Translations under genes and position numbers: made by a program
Notes under the pieces: model-generated
Database searches by the model: none
The model's input: the letters and a program-made list of their open reading frames with translations, nothing else
Told to the model about the DNA's origin: nothing
Part shown: positions 16,412-24,522 of the stretch, piece after piece
Layout of the letters: every line of letters begins with the position of its first letter
Position numbering within the stretch: position 1 is the stretch's first letter
Assembly (NCBI RefSeq): GCF_021605415.1
Contig: NZ_WKEQ01000034.1
Location: 1 to 64,000, forward strand
DNA from: Pseudomonas syringae
GTDB lineage: Bacteria; Pseudomonadota; Gammaproteobacteria; Pseudomonadales; Pseudomonadaceae
DNA: 64,000 bases
Reading direction: 5' to 3'

Positions 16412-17506
16412 TCAGATATTGGCGCGCAGAACGCTGGTCGGCAAAGGTTCACCGCGCTCGGCACTCGCCGCTACCGCCGCCATCAACCCGCTCAACTCAT
16501 ACCCCTGCGCGGTGAGCCACGCCTGATCGTAATAGGTGTCGGCATAGCGCTCGCCGCCATCGCACAGAATCGCCACGATCGACCCCGACTCCCCCGCCGC
16601 TTTCATCTGTTGCGCCGCCATCAGCGCACCAATGAGATTGGTGCCGCTCGATCCGCCGACATGCCGTCCCAGCCGCCCGGCCAGATAATGCATGGCCGCC
16701 AACGACAAGGCGTCTGGCACCTTGACCATCGCATCGATCACCTTGGGCAGGAACGACGCTTCCACACGTGGTCGGCCGATGCCTTCGATTCTCGAGCCAT
16801 GATCCAGGCGCAGACTGGCGTCCCCGGTCTGGTAATAATCAAAGAACACCGAACGTTCGGCATCGGCGCACAACACGCGGGTGCAATGCTGGCGATAGCG
16901 CACGTAGCGCCCGAGTGTTGCCGTAGTGCCGCCCGTGCCGGGGCTGGAAATCAGCCAGCTCGGTTGCGGGTGCTGCTCATAGCGCATCTGTTGGAAAATT
17001 GATTCGGCAATGTTGTTGTTCGCCCGCCAGTCGGTAGCGCGCTCGGCGTAGGTGAACTGGTCGATGAAGTGACCGTCGTGTTCCTTGGCCAGGCGCTCGG
17101 ATTCGGCGTAGATCTGTGTCGGATCTTTCACCAGATGGCTTTGCCCGCCGTAAAACGCGATCTGGGCAATTTTTTCCCTGGAGGTGGTTGCCGGCATTAC
17201 CGCAATGAACGGCAATCCCAGCATCCGCGCGAAATACGCCTCGGAAATCGCCGTGGAACCGCTGGACGCTTCGATCACCGGCGCGCCGGGCTTCAGCCAG
17301 CCATTACACAGTGCGTAAAGGAACAATGAACGCGCCAGCCGATGTTTGAGACTACCAGTGGGGTGGCTGGATTCATCCTTGAAATACAACTCGATGCCCG
17401 GAAAACCCGGGAGCGGTAAAGGGATCAGGTGGGTGTCGGCGCTGCGCTGGAAGTCCGCTTCAATGATGCGAATGGCCTCGCGGGCCCACTGTCGGTTGTC
17501 GCTCAT
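16412..17506 (-). CDS. PLP-dependent cysteine synthase family protein
   Basis: Fold-type II PLP enzyme of 364 aa. The PLP Lys is K54 in HPTGSLKHRLARSLF; the Asn/Ser substrate loop is ASSGSTAIS (about residue 90), and the phosphate-binding Gly-rich loop is SSPGTGGTTATLG. These belong to the cysteine synthase/cystathionine beta-synthase group, but the subgroup (with GSLKHRLA) has no assigned reaction; it may act on an O-activated serine or a D-amino acid. The start is ATG 17506; a reading from 17668 would add an unlikely 54 residues. Confidence 0.85.
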   Translation of the reverse strand: MSDNRQWAREAIRIIEADFQRSADTHLIPLPLPGFPGIELYFKDESSHPTGSLKHRLARSLFLYALCNGWLKPGAPVIEASSGSTAISEAYFARMLGLPFIAVMPATTSREKIAQIAFYGGQSHLVKDPTQIYAESERLAKEHDGHFIDQFTYAERATDWRANNNIAESIFQQMRYEQHPQPSWLISSPGTGGTTATLGRYVRYRQHCTRVLCADAERSVFFDYYQTGDASLRLDHGSRIEGIGRPRVEASFLPKVIDAMVKVPDALSLAAMHYLAGRLGRHVGGSSGTNLIGALMAAQQMKAAGESGSIVAILCDGGERYADTYYDQAWLTAQGYELSGLMAAVAASAERGEPLPTSVLRANI

Positions 17507-17757
17507 GGCTGGTTTCTCGTTGAATCGCAAGGCTGTCAGCCTCAAAGGAAGGCTCGTCCTGAAGCTTAGGAAAAAACCTACATCCCGGACAGGCACAGCT
17601 GGGGTTAAATACGTCGGGCAACTGCTAGGCTCACTCTGCCTCCGAAGCTTGGCGCGATGTAACGACATATAACAAAAAAGAATATAACTTTTGTTTTAAC
17701 AACTAACGGTACGGGTTAGGGTGTGCCACCTATTTGACTCATCGATGGAGAGCGACC

Positions 17758-18945
17758 TTGCCTCTGCGAAGCAATTTCACACGTTTCTTTCAGCTGGAAG
17801 CTGCCAGCGGTCTATTACTGATCGCCGCGGCCATTCTCGCCCTGGTCATGAACAACTCGCCGCTGTCCTGGCTGTACGAAGGGCTGCTCGACACCCCTGT
17901 CGTGGCACAGGTAGGCGCGTTGAAGATCGCCAAACCCTTGCTGCTGTGGATCAACGACGGCCTCATGGCGTTGTTTTTCCTGCTGATCGGCCTGGAGGTC
18001 AAGCGCGAGGTGCTCGATGGGCAGTTGTCGAAACCGTCGCAGATCGTCTTGCCCGGCGCAGCGGCCATCGGCGGCATGATAGTGCCGGCGCTGATCTACT
18101 GGTTTCTAAACCGCGATAACCCGCCAGCCCTCGCCGGCTGGGCCATTCCCACCGCAACCGACATCGCCTTCGCCCTTGGTGTACTCGCCCTGCTGGGCAA
18201 GCGAGTGCCTGCATCGCTTAAGCTGTTCCTGATGACCCTGGCCATCATCGACGACCTCGGCGCCATCGTGATCATCGCGATTTTCTACTCGGGCGCGCTG
18301 TCGACCCTGTCCTTGGGACTCGCCGCAGCGTGTATCGCCGCACTGGTGGCCATGAACCGACTGGGCGTGGTGAAGCTCGGGCCGTACATGATCATCGGAC
18401 TCATCCTCTGGGTGTGCGTACTCAAAAGTGGTGTCCACGCGACATTGGCCGGCGTGACCCTGGCGTTCTGCATTCCGCTGCGCACAAAAAATGCCGAGCC
18501 TTCGCCGCTGCTCAGCCTTGAACATGCCCTGCATCCGTGGGTCGCGTTCGGCATCCTGCCACTGTTCGCCTTCGCCAACGCCGGCCTGTCTCTGAGCGGC
18601 GTGACCGTCGAAAGCTTCACCCACTACGTCCCGATGGGTATCGCCATCGGCCTGCTCTTGGGCAAGACTGTCGGCGTCTTCGGCCTGACCTGGCTCGCGG
18701 TCAAAGCCGGCATCGCCGCCCTGCCCCAAGGCGCCAACTGGGGCCAGGTGCTCGGCGTGGCGATCCTTTGCGGCATCGGCTTCACCATGAGCCTGTTCGT
18801 CGGTTCACTCGCCTTCGAACCCGGCAGCAGCGAATACGCGGGGATGGATCGCATGGGGATCCTGACCGGCTCGATTCTGGCGGCGTTTATCGGTTATGCG
18901 GTGACGGCGGCGGCGAGTCGCAAGCCCTCTGCCTTGCCGTCCTGA
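17758..18945 (+). CDS. nhaA: Na+/H+ antiporter NhaA
   Basis: Inner-membrane antiporter that expels Na+ (or Li+) in exchange for H+ at alkaline pH; 395 aa, about twelve helices. The paired ion-binding aspartates are in the conserved ATDIAFALGVLALLG and LAIIDDLGAIVIIAIFY segments. The start codon is probably TTG at 17758 (PLRSNFTRFFQLEAASG follows) because TGGAG lies 7-8 nt before it; an in-frame TTG at 17734 is possible. An AT-rich promoter region precedes it (17640-17710). Confidence 0.95.
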   Translation: MPLRSNFTRFFQLEAASGLLLIAAAILALVMNNSPLSWLYEGLLDTPVVAQVGALKIAKPLLLWINDGLMALFFLLIGLEVKREVLDGQLSKPSQIVLPGAAAIGGMIVPALIYWFLNRDNPPALAGWAIPTATDIAFALGVLALLGKRVPASLKLFLMTLAIIDDLGAIVIIAIFYSGALSTLSLGLAAACIAALVAMNRLGVVKLGPYMIIGLILWVCVLKSGVHATLAGVTLAFCIPLRTKNAEPSPLLSLEHALHPWVAFGILPLFAFANAGLSLSGVTVESFTHYVPMGIAIGLLLGKTVGVFGLTWLAVKAGIAALPQGANWGQVLGVAILCGIGFTMSLFVGSLAFEPGSSEYAGMDRMGILTGSILAAFIGYAVTAAASRKPSALPS

Positions 18946-19018
18946 TAAACAGAGAACAATCCTCACGCCATTACCGACGCGTCCTACAGCTACGATTTGC
19001 CCATTTCGTTAACGTCGT

Positions 19019-19040
19019 GCAACCCCTACCGAGGGGTTGC
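19019..19040 (+). promoter_or_regulatory. Hairpin in the bacteriocin leader
   Basis: GCAACCCC-TACCGA-GGGGTTGC, an 8-bp perfect stem 25 bp before the bacteriocin start. It has no T tract. It could be a weak terminator of nhaA or a leader element. No clear LexA box or P-box was seen in 18946-19065. Confidence 0.5.
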
Positions 19041-19065
19041 CGACGCATGAACGAAAGGACAGTCA

Positions 19066-20253
19066 GTGGCTGGAAAAAAGGATATTCCCCGGGTTGCCAA
19101 TCCACCGTCGGGGGACGGGCATTACGTGACTCATCGCTACATGACGGCCACCGAGCTGGCGGAGCGTGACGCCAGGCAAGAAGCATACGACGCGATGTTG
19201 GCACGGCAAGATGCCTTCGAGCGTGGTCGTGAAGTCAGCGCGAAAAAAGAAGTGGCTGCGCGCGCCGGATGTGTTTTCGCCAAGACCTGCAACTTGCCGG
19301 ACGCGATCATTGATTACTCGAATCCCTCGGGCATGGTGCCGACCGATAGCCTGAAAGATTACGGCGATCTGATTCTGCTTGGCGCCCGCGAGGTCGATGA
19401 ACGCGGTGGCATGCCATTAAAGAAAATCGGCGCCACGGCTATCCCGGTGGGCTTGGGCGGTTTCGCGCTGGCGGGCTCGGCAATCGGGTCATTGCCAGCC
19501 GCCGCTATCGGTGCTGCAACCGCTCCTCTGGCGGTACTGGTTGGGCTGCTCATGCCATCGAACCTCGGTGACAGCGCGCTTTACACCGACGATCAACTGC
19601 AAACCCTCAAACAAGCCCGCACGCGTGTTCGCCTGCGCGTCGAGCTGCAGACCGACGGCAGCCTCAAAGGTTATGGCTTTTACACGGGAACAAACCGTGG
19701 CTGGGAAATGGTCGACGTCGTGGGATTCGACGAACACGACAATCAATTCGTGGCGGATCTGGGCGACGGCATCGAACTGATCTGGACACCCGCCGTCGAC
19801 GGCTCTGACATCCTCGGCATCCCAGCTCTCGACGCTGCACCGCAAGCGCCGCACATTTGGGTTTATCCGCCGACGAAAGCGGCGGATACCATGCTGGTGA
19901 ATCCAGTGTATCCGCCGGATTACAAGGATTTCATTCTTGTATTTCCGGTGGGATCGGGAGTCAGGCCGGTTTATGTTGTGCAGAACAAGCCAGCCGACCA
20001 TAAATACCATGACGATCCTGAAACACTTCCCGCTTTCTCTGATACGAAAAGGGTCAAATCAAAGGCATCAGTGCAAGGTGGCGGTAAACGAAGGGCACGC
20101 TGGCTTGACAAGAAAGGACGAATATATGAGTGGGATTCAAAAAGTGGTGCCGTGGAAATTTACGACAAATTAGGGATTCACCTAGGTGAGTTTAATCACA
20201 TAACGGGTGAGCGAACCAAGCCAGCGAAACCGGGCAGAATAACCCCAAGATAG
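19066..20253 (+). CDS. S-type bacteriocin with colicin E3-like RNase domain
   Basis: Toxin of 395 aa with a modular layout. Residues 1-110 are of unknown type (YMTATELAERDARQEAYDAM); 115-170 are hydrophobic and Gly/Ala-rich. About 175-315 is the S-type pyocin translocation domain, ending in PQAPHIWVYPPT and VNPVYPPDYKDFILVFP. The C-terminal ~60 residues match the cloacin/colicin E3 16S-rRNA nuclease (GRIYEWDSKSGAVEIYD, HLGEFNHITGE). Asp357 and Glu364 fit E3 catalytic residues Asp510 and Glu517, but the E3 catalytic His513 position is Ser360. GTG start at 19066 with AAAGGA before it. The 3' end has lower GC than the 5' end, as expected of swapped toxin domains. Release is probably by cell lysis; no lysis gene is adjacent. 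Confidence 0.9.
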   Translation: MAGKKDIPRVANPPSGDGHYVTHRYMTATELAERDARQEAYDAMLARQDAFERGREVSAKKEVAARAGCVFAKTCNLPDAIIDYSNPSGMVPTDSLKDYGDLILLGAREVDERGGMPLKKIGATAIPVGLGGFALAGSAIGSLPAAAIGAATAPLAVLVGLLMPSNLGDSALYTDDQLQTLKQARTRVRLRVELQTDGSLKGYGFYTGTNRGWEMVDVVGFDEHDNQFVADLGDGIELIWTPAVDGSDILGIPALDAAPQAPHIWVYPPTKAADTMLVNPVYPPDYKDFILVFPVGSGVRPVYVVQNKPADHKYHDDPETLPAFSDTKRVKSKASVQGGGKRRARWLDKKGRIYEWDSKSGAVEIYDKLGIHLGEFNHITGERTKPAKPGRITPR

Positions 20254-20274
20254 TTTTTTAATGAGAGAGTAAAG

Positions 20275-20523
20275 ATGCGCTACCTATCCATTACTGGCTT
20301 TTTTCCCGATGAAAAAAAAGATGATTCGTTGCAGTTTGAACTCAATATCAAAGACTACGAGTTGAACCAGGCACTGGCACAACTCACCGAATCGAAATCC
20401 CTGGAAGAGCTGGAGCCAGGCGAACTTGAAATGAGCGAGAGTCAAGTGATTAGTGCTGAAAAGCTACTCAACACCAACTTCCCTAAAGGTCTTGAATATT
20501 TCATCGGCACCCGTGCCGCATAG
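20275..20523 (+). CDS. Probable bacteriocin immunity protein
   Basis: Acidic protein of 82 aa directly after the toxin gene (21-bp gap), the usual place for the inhibitor that protects the producer. It is rich in Glu/Asp (LTESKSLEELEPGELEMSES), as immunity proteins of basic nuclease domains are. It does not look like the classical E3 immunity sequence and fits better the immunity type found with pyocin S6-like toxins. Assigned mainly by position and charge. Confidence 0.75.
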   Translation: MRYLSITGFFPDEKKDDSLQFELNIKDYELNQALAQLTESKSLEELEPGELEMSESQVISAEKLLNTNFPKGLEYFIGTRAA

Positions 20524-20547
20524 AAGTAACAACTCATTAGAGCGCGT

Positions 20548-20582
20548 TCCTTGTAGGAGCTACCGAAGGCTGAAATCTTTTG
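20548..20582 (+). repeat. Degenerate single REP
   Basis: TTGTAGGAGCTACCGAAGGC followed by TGAAATCTTTTGA resembles the CCTACAGGAGCTGCCGAAGGCTGCGATCTTTT type (shortened: GGAGCT-CCGAAGGC), with several changes. Confidence 0.6.
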
Positions 20583-20614
20583 ATTCTGGCGTTGCGCCGA
20601 AACCCTGATCAAAT

Positions 20615-20655
20615 AAAAAACCCCGACCAGCTTCACCTGATCGGGGTTTTCTTTT
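20615..20655. terminator. Bidirectional terminator, immunity gene / glycine-zipper gene
   Basis: AAAAAACCCCGA and TCGGGGTTTTCTTTT form a 9-10 bp stem with A and T tracts on both sides, between two convergent genes. Confidence 0.9.
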
Positions 20656-20669
20656 ACCCATTTCGCCGC

Positions 20670-21134
20670 TTAGTGCGAAACGCGGCTCGTCCCGCCAACA
20701 GTCGAAATCCGCACCCGCTCGCCCACGCGGAACACTTCATTCTCCTGAACCTGCTGCACGTAGGCGCGCATGCTGCCGTCGTCTTCGCGGACGGTGATTT
20801 CCACGCCTTGGGTGCGGGTCAGGCCTTCTTCGGTGGCCGAACCCAGCAAGCCGCCGGCCACTGCGCCGATGACTGCGGCAACGATGCTGCCTTTACCGCC
20901 GCCGATTGCGCTGCCGCCAACACCGCCGACCACTGCGCCCGCTGCGCCGCCGATCGGCGTTTTGGTGCCTTCGATCTTCACTGGGCGCAGGGATTCGATG
21001 GTACCCATGCGAATCGTCTGCACGCGACGCGCTTCGTCACGGGAGTAGGAGTCACCGGTGAGGCTCGATTGGCAGCCGGTGAGCAACATCGCCATCGTGG
21101 AAAAGGAAGCAACCAGCAGAACAGACTTACGCAT
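20670..21134 (-). CDS. Glycine-zipper 2TM outer-membrane lipoprotein, SlyB-like
   Basis: Lipoprotein of 154 aa. The signal peptide MRKSVLLVASFSTMAMLLTGC ends in the lipobox LTGC at Cys20. Residues about 60-105 are a glycine zipper that can form a helical hairpin in the membrane (GGAAGAVVGGVGGSAIGGG, VIGAVAGGLLGSA). The C-terminal ~50 residues form the small soluble domain of SlyB/Pcp-type 15-kDa lipoproteins (GVEITVREDDG). The start at 21134 has GGAG 10 nt upstream. Likely involved in outer-membrane integrity. Confidence 0.85.
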   Translation of the reverse strand: MRKSVLLVASFSTMAMLLTGCQSSLTGDSYSRDEARRVQTIRMGTIESLRPVKIEGTKTPIGGAAGAVVGGVGGSAIGGGKGSIVAAVIGAVAGGLLGSATEEGLTRTQGVEITVREDDGSMRAYVQQVQENEVFRVGERVRISTVGGTSRVSH

Positions 21135-21356
21135 AGCATCAACTCCAAAGGACAGGTATTCATTAAACTCCGCAGCTTGACGCCTGTCACGACGCCGCCC
21201 GGATAAAGTTGCTTTCATTCAGGCCCGGTACAGGCGCCTGCAAAGTCCTCCAACAGTAGCGCCAAATGGCCGATCTTGCGCCATCGACCTCGGGATTTTT
21301 CATGGATGACTGTTGGCTGAGTGTCGCTGCGCCGGCTCTCCCGGTCGGTAGACTGC

Positions 21357-22004
21357 TTAGGGTGCCAGACGTTCAAGAATCCAGTCGGCGCCCTGCACGC
21401 GGTAGTTGAGGCGGTCATGCAGACGGCTCGAACGGCCCTGCCAGAATTCGATACGCTCCGGCAGCAAGCGATAGCCGCCCCAGTGCTCCGGGCAATGCGG
21501 CTGGGTGTCGGTGAAACGTTGTTCGGTCGCCTTGAGCAAATCTTCCAGCTCACCACGTCCATTAATGACACGGCTTTGCGGTGAAGCCCAGGCGCCGAGG
21601 CGGCTGCCCAGCGGCCGAACCTGATAGTAAGCATCGGACTCCGCCGGCGTGACCTTTACCACCCGCCCTTCGATGCGCACCTGGCGCTCGAGCGTCGGCC
21701 AGAAAAACGTCATGGCGGCAAACGGATTGGCCGCCAGTTGCTGGCCTTTGGCGCTGTCGTAATTGGTGAAGAAAGTGAAACCCTGCGCGTCCAGGCCTTT
21801 GAGCAGCAGAATGCGGCAATGCGGACGTCCATCCGCATCAACCGTGGCCAGGGTCATGGCGTTGGCTTCCACCGGCGCCTGTTCGGTTTTCACCGCGTCG
21901 GCGAACCACTGGTGGAACAGCGCGAACGGCTCGGCCGGGGCTTGCGCCTCGGTCAGGCCGTCGCGGGTGTAGTCGCGACGCATATCAGCCAGAGCCTGGG
22001 TCAT
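21357..22004 (-). CDS. pdxH: Pyridoxamine 5'-phosphate oxidase
   Basis: FMN enzyme that oxidises pyridoxine/pyridoxamine phosphate to PLP, the last step of vitamin B6 synthesis and salvage. At 215 aa it is full length. Family segments in order: RRDYTRDGLTE, NAMTLATVDADGRPHCRILLLKG (FMN site), FTFFTNYDSAKG, FFWPTLERQVRIEG, SRLGAWASPQS and the C-terminal RLHDRLNY. It is adjacent to and in line with the OmpA-family gene (24-bp gap). Confidence 0.95.
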   Translation of the reverse strand: MTQALADMRRDYTRDGLTEAQAPAEPFALFHQWFADAVKTEQAPVEANAMTLATVDADGRPHCRILLLKGLDAQGFTFFTNYDSAKGQQLAANPFAAMTFFWPTLERQVRIEGRVVKVTPAESDAYYQVRPLGSRLGAWASPQSRVINGRGELEDLLKATEQRFTDTQPHCPEHWGGYRLLPERIEFWQGRSSRLHDRLNYRVQGADWILERLAP

Positions 22005-22028
22005 GGCGCAGTCCTTTTCGTTAGCGAA

Positions 22029-23126
22029 TCACTTCTTGGTGGTATCGGTCGCGGCGACTTTCTTGTCAGTCGTGGCGGCTTTGGCCGGCGTGGTTTTCTT
22101 CGCCGGGGTCTTGGCCGGAGCCTTCTTCGCAGGTGCCTTGGCAGCAGCTTTCTTGGCCGGTGCTTTTTTCGCGGCCGGTACGGCGGCTTTCTTCGCGGCA
22201 GGCGCCGGCGTGACGGGTTTGGCGACTGGTTTGACGTCTTGTGCAGCCACCATCGTCACGGGCTTCGGCGCAGGCATGTTGTACTTGCTCAGCAGCGCAA
22301 CCATGGTGTTTTGCGGAGTCACCATCATTTCGACACGGCGGTTGAGGGCGCGACCTTCAACACTGTCGTTGGCCGCACGCGGGGCTTCGGAACCCATGCC
22401 ACGCAGCATCAGGCGATCACGTTGCAGACCGCTGAGGCGAAAAATCGCCGCAATCGCCTGAGCACGTTCCTGGCTCAGCTTGACGTTGGCCGGTGCGGAA
22501 CCGGAGGTGTCGCTGTGTCCGAGCACCAGCACGGCGGTTTTCGGGTCAGCCTCAAGGATTTTGGCTACACGGGTGAACGGGCCGAGAGTGACCGGCAGCA
22601 ACATGGCCGGGCGATCCGGGTTGAACGAGCCTTCGACAGGCGCGGTCACGACCAACACATTTTCGCGACGCTCAAGTTGCAGGTTGCTGCCCTTGACCGC
22701 TTCGCGCAGGCGCGGCTCGTAATCGTCGAGCCAGGCCTGAGTGACTTTAGGATCCGGCATTGGCACGGCTTTGGCGGCGCTCTGATCCTTGCTGCCGAAT
22801 GGCCACCACCATTTGCCGCCTGCACCGGCATCCGCCTTCGCAACGGCAACCGGTTTGGCTTCGGGTTTCGTGTCGGATTTTACGTCAGCCTTGGCGGAAG
22901 TGTCGTCGGAACCAAACGGCCAGTACCAGTGGCTGCTGCTTTCAGTCTTGGCTACGGGCTCGGTAGCGGCCGGCTTCAGCGGCGCGGGGGCCGACTCTTT
23001 GGCGGCGACTTTGTCGGAAGAACCGAACGGCCACCAGCTACCGCCGTCCGCGTCGTTTTTCGGGGTCTGTGCACAACCGGTGATTGCAAAACACAGAGCC
23101 AGGGCGAAGGTTTTTTTAGATGACAT
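22029..23126 (-). CDS. OmpA-family lipoprotein with WPFGS repeats and H1-like tail
   Basis: Protein of 365 aa in four parts. (1) A signal peptide with lipobox ITGC (Cys18). (2) A low-complexity region with three copies of an aromatic motif: WWPFGS at 31, YWPFGS at 69 and WWPFGS at 108, separated by Lys/Ala/Asp spacers. (3) An OmpA C-terminal peptidoglycan-binding domain, about 170-275, with LGHSDTSGSAPANVKLSQER and LNRRVEMMV. (4) A tail from about 305 to the end of Lys/Ala/Pro repeats (AAKKAPAKKAAAKAPAKK), like histone H1 or AlgP. The domain order predicts an outer-membrane anchor with a very basic periplasmic end. Function unknown. Confidence 0.8.
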   Translation of the reverse strand: MSSKKTFALALCFAITGCAQTPKNDADGGSWWPFGSSDKVAAKESAPAPLKPAATEPVAKTESSSHWYWPFGSDDTSAKADVKSDTKPEAKPVAVAKADAGAGGKWWWPFGSKDQSAAKAVPMPDPKVTQAWLDDYEPRLREAVKGSNLQLERRENVLVVTAPVEGSFNPDRPAMLLPVTLGPFTRVAKILEADPKTAVLVLGHSDTSGSAPANVKLSQERAQAIAAIFRLSGLQRDRLMLRGMGSEAPRAANDSVEGRALNRRVEMMVTPQNTMVALLSKYNMPAPKPVTMVAAQDVKPVAKPVTPAPAAKKAAVPAAKKAPAKKAAAKAPAKKAPAKTPAKKTTPAKAATTDKKVAATDTTKK

Positions 23127-23239
23127 TGAAAATCCACAAAATAAAGTAATGAAAAATCAGAGCTCATTCGCCCGGATAAACAGACGCTTTGAATCGAAAA
23201 ACGGTATCTGGTTCCGGCCCTGGAACCCTGCACAGTGCT

Positions 23240-24385
23240 TTACAGACAAGTGGCAAGTACCCGCGCGAGGTTTTGCGCGCGCGGATCCATCAATACGTAG
23301 GGCCCGAGTGTGTTTGTCACAAAACCGAACGCGACATCGTGTTCCGGATCAGCAAAGCCGATGGAACCGCCCGCCCCCGGATGCCCGAACGCCCGTGGGC
23401 CGAGGCCGTAGGTGGCATTTGGCACGTCGGGCTGGTCGAGCATGCAGCCCAGGCCAAAACGGGTGCGGGTCAACAGGGTTTTGTCTTCGCCGAGGCTGTG
23501 CTCGCGGGTCAGCTCGTCGAGCATTTCGCTTTCCAGCAGGCTGCCGTCGAGCAGACCGGCATAGAACCCGGCCAGGCTGCGCGCGTTACCGTGGCCATTG
23601 GCAGCCGGTTGCTGCATGCGCCGCCATTCCGGTTTGTTGGTGCTGGTCAGCACCGACGGCGGATTGGTGAAGGCGCGGGTGGTCATCGCGGTGGGCTCGC
23701 GCATAGTCACCTGCAACAGGCGTTGGGCAGCGGCGTCGCCGGTATTGCCCTTGCCCCGGGCAATGTGCGCAACGCGATGAAATTCTTCGTCGGCCAAGCC
23801 AACGTGGAAATCCAGGCCCAAAGGCTTGGCGATGCGGGCGCCGATGGATTCACCCGGCCCACGGCCGTCAGCCCGGCGCAGTAATTCGCCGACCAGCCAG
23901 CCGTAGGTGATCGCGGCATAACCGTGGCCTTCGCCCGGCGTCCACCACGGCGCTTCGGCGGCAAGCGCGTCGACCATGGTTTGCCAATCGTAAAGGGCTT
24001 CGGGTGCGAGCAATTCGCGCAAGGCCGGCAGACCGGCCTGATGGCAGAGCAGGTGACGCAGGGTGACGGATTCTTTGCCGGCGGCAGCAAATTCCGGCCA
24101 GTAGCCGGCGACCGGGGCGTCCAGTTGCAGCTTGCCTTCGGCCACCAGTTGCAACGCAGTGACGGCGGTAAAGGTTTTGGTGCATGAAAACAGGTTGGCG
24201 ATGGTGTCGCTGTGCCAGGCCTCGGCGCCGTCCTTGTCGGCGGTGCCAGACCAGAGGTCGAGAACGGTTTCGCCGCCGACCTGAATGCACAAGGCTGCGC
24301 CGCGTTCCTGAGGCTCGTCGAACAGTGCAGCGAAGGCTTCGCGCACCGGTTCGAATTGAAGCTCGTAATGACCCTGAATCTGCAC
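23240..24385 (-). CDS. Serine hydrolase of the beta-lactamase (class C/esterase) family
   Basis: Protein of 381 aa. The nucleophile motif S-x-x-K is SCTK at 67-70, the second motif is near YAAITYGWLVGELLRR (about 185), and the third is the Gly-rich GHPGAGGSIGFAD (about 345), a layout of EstB-like esterases and PBP-type hydrolases rather than true beta-lactamases. No signal peptide is visible, so a cytoplasmic esterase is likely. GTG at 24385 is chosen because GGGGAG stands 6 nt upstream; the frame is open further to 24517 but passes into a REP sequence. Confidence 0.85.
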   Translation of the reverse strand: MQIQGHYELQFEPVREAFAALFDEPQERGAALCIQVGGETVLDLWSGTADKDGAEAWHSDTIANLFSCTKTFTAVTALQLVAEGKLQLDAPVAGYWPEFAAAGKESVTLRHLLCHQAGLPALRELLAPEALYDWQTMVDALAAEAPWWTPGEGHGYAAITYGWLVGELLRRADGRGPGESIGARIAKPLGLDFHVGLADEEFHRVAHIARGKGNTGDAAAQRLLQVTMREPTAMTTRAFTNPPSVLTSTNKPEWRRMQQPAANGHGNARSLAGFYAGLLDGSLLESEMLDELTREHSLGEDKTLLTRTRFGLGCMLDQPDVPNATYGLGPRAFGHPGAGGSIGFADPEHDVAFGFVTNTLGPYVLMDPRAQNLARVLATCL

Positions 24386-24479
24386 TCGCAACTCCCCGCG
24401 AAAACGCTCTACAAAGTGGCCCGCATTGTTCCAGCCCGAGAGGGTTTTGGGAACAGGCTTGGGCCCGGCGGTAATCAAG

Positions 24480-24522
24480 ATCAAAAGATCGCAGCCTGCG
24501 GCAACTCCTACATGCAAGCGAT
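24480..24522. repeat. REP element
   Basis: AAAAGATCGCAGCCTGCGGC and the following AACTCCTACA, with ending AGCGATCT, is an AAAGATCGCAG-type REP touching the stop codon of the glycosidase gene. Confidence 0.75.

Noticed and set aside
18929..18945. LexA-like CTG...CAG (CTGATAAACAG) before the bacteriocin gene.
   Set aside because: The spacing is 5 instead of 10 and it overlaps the nhaA stop codon.
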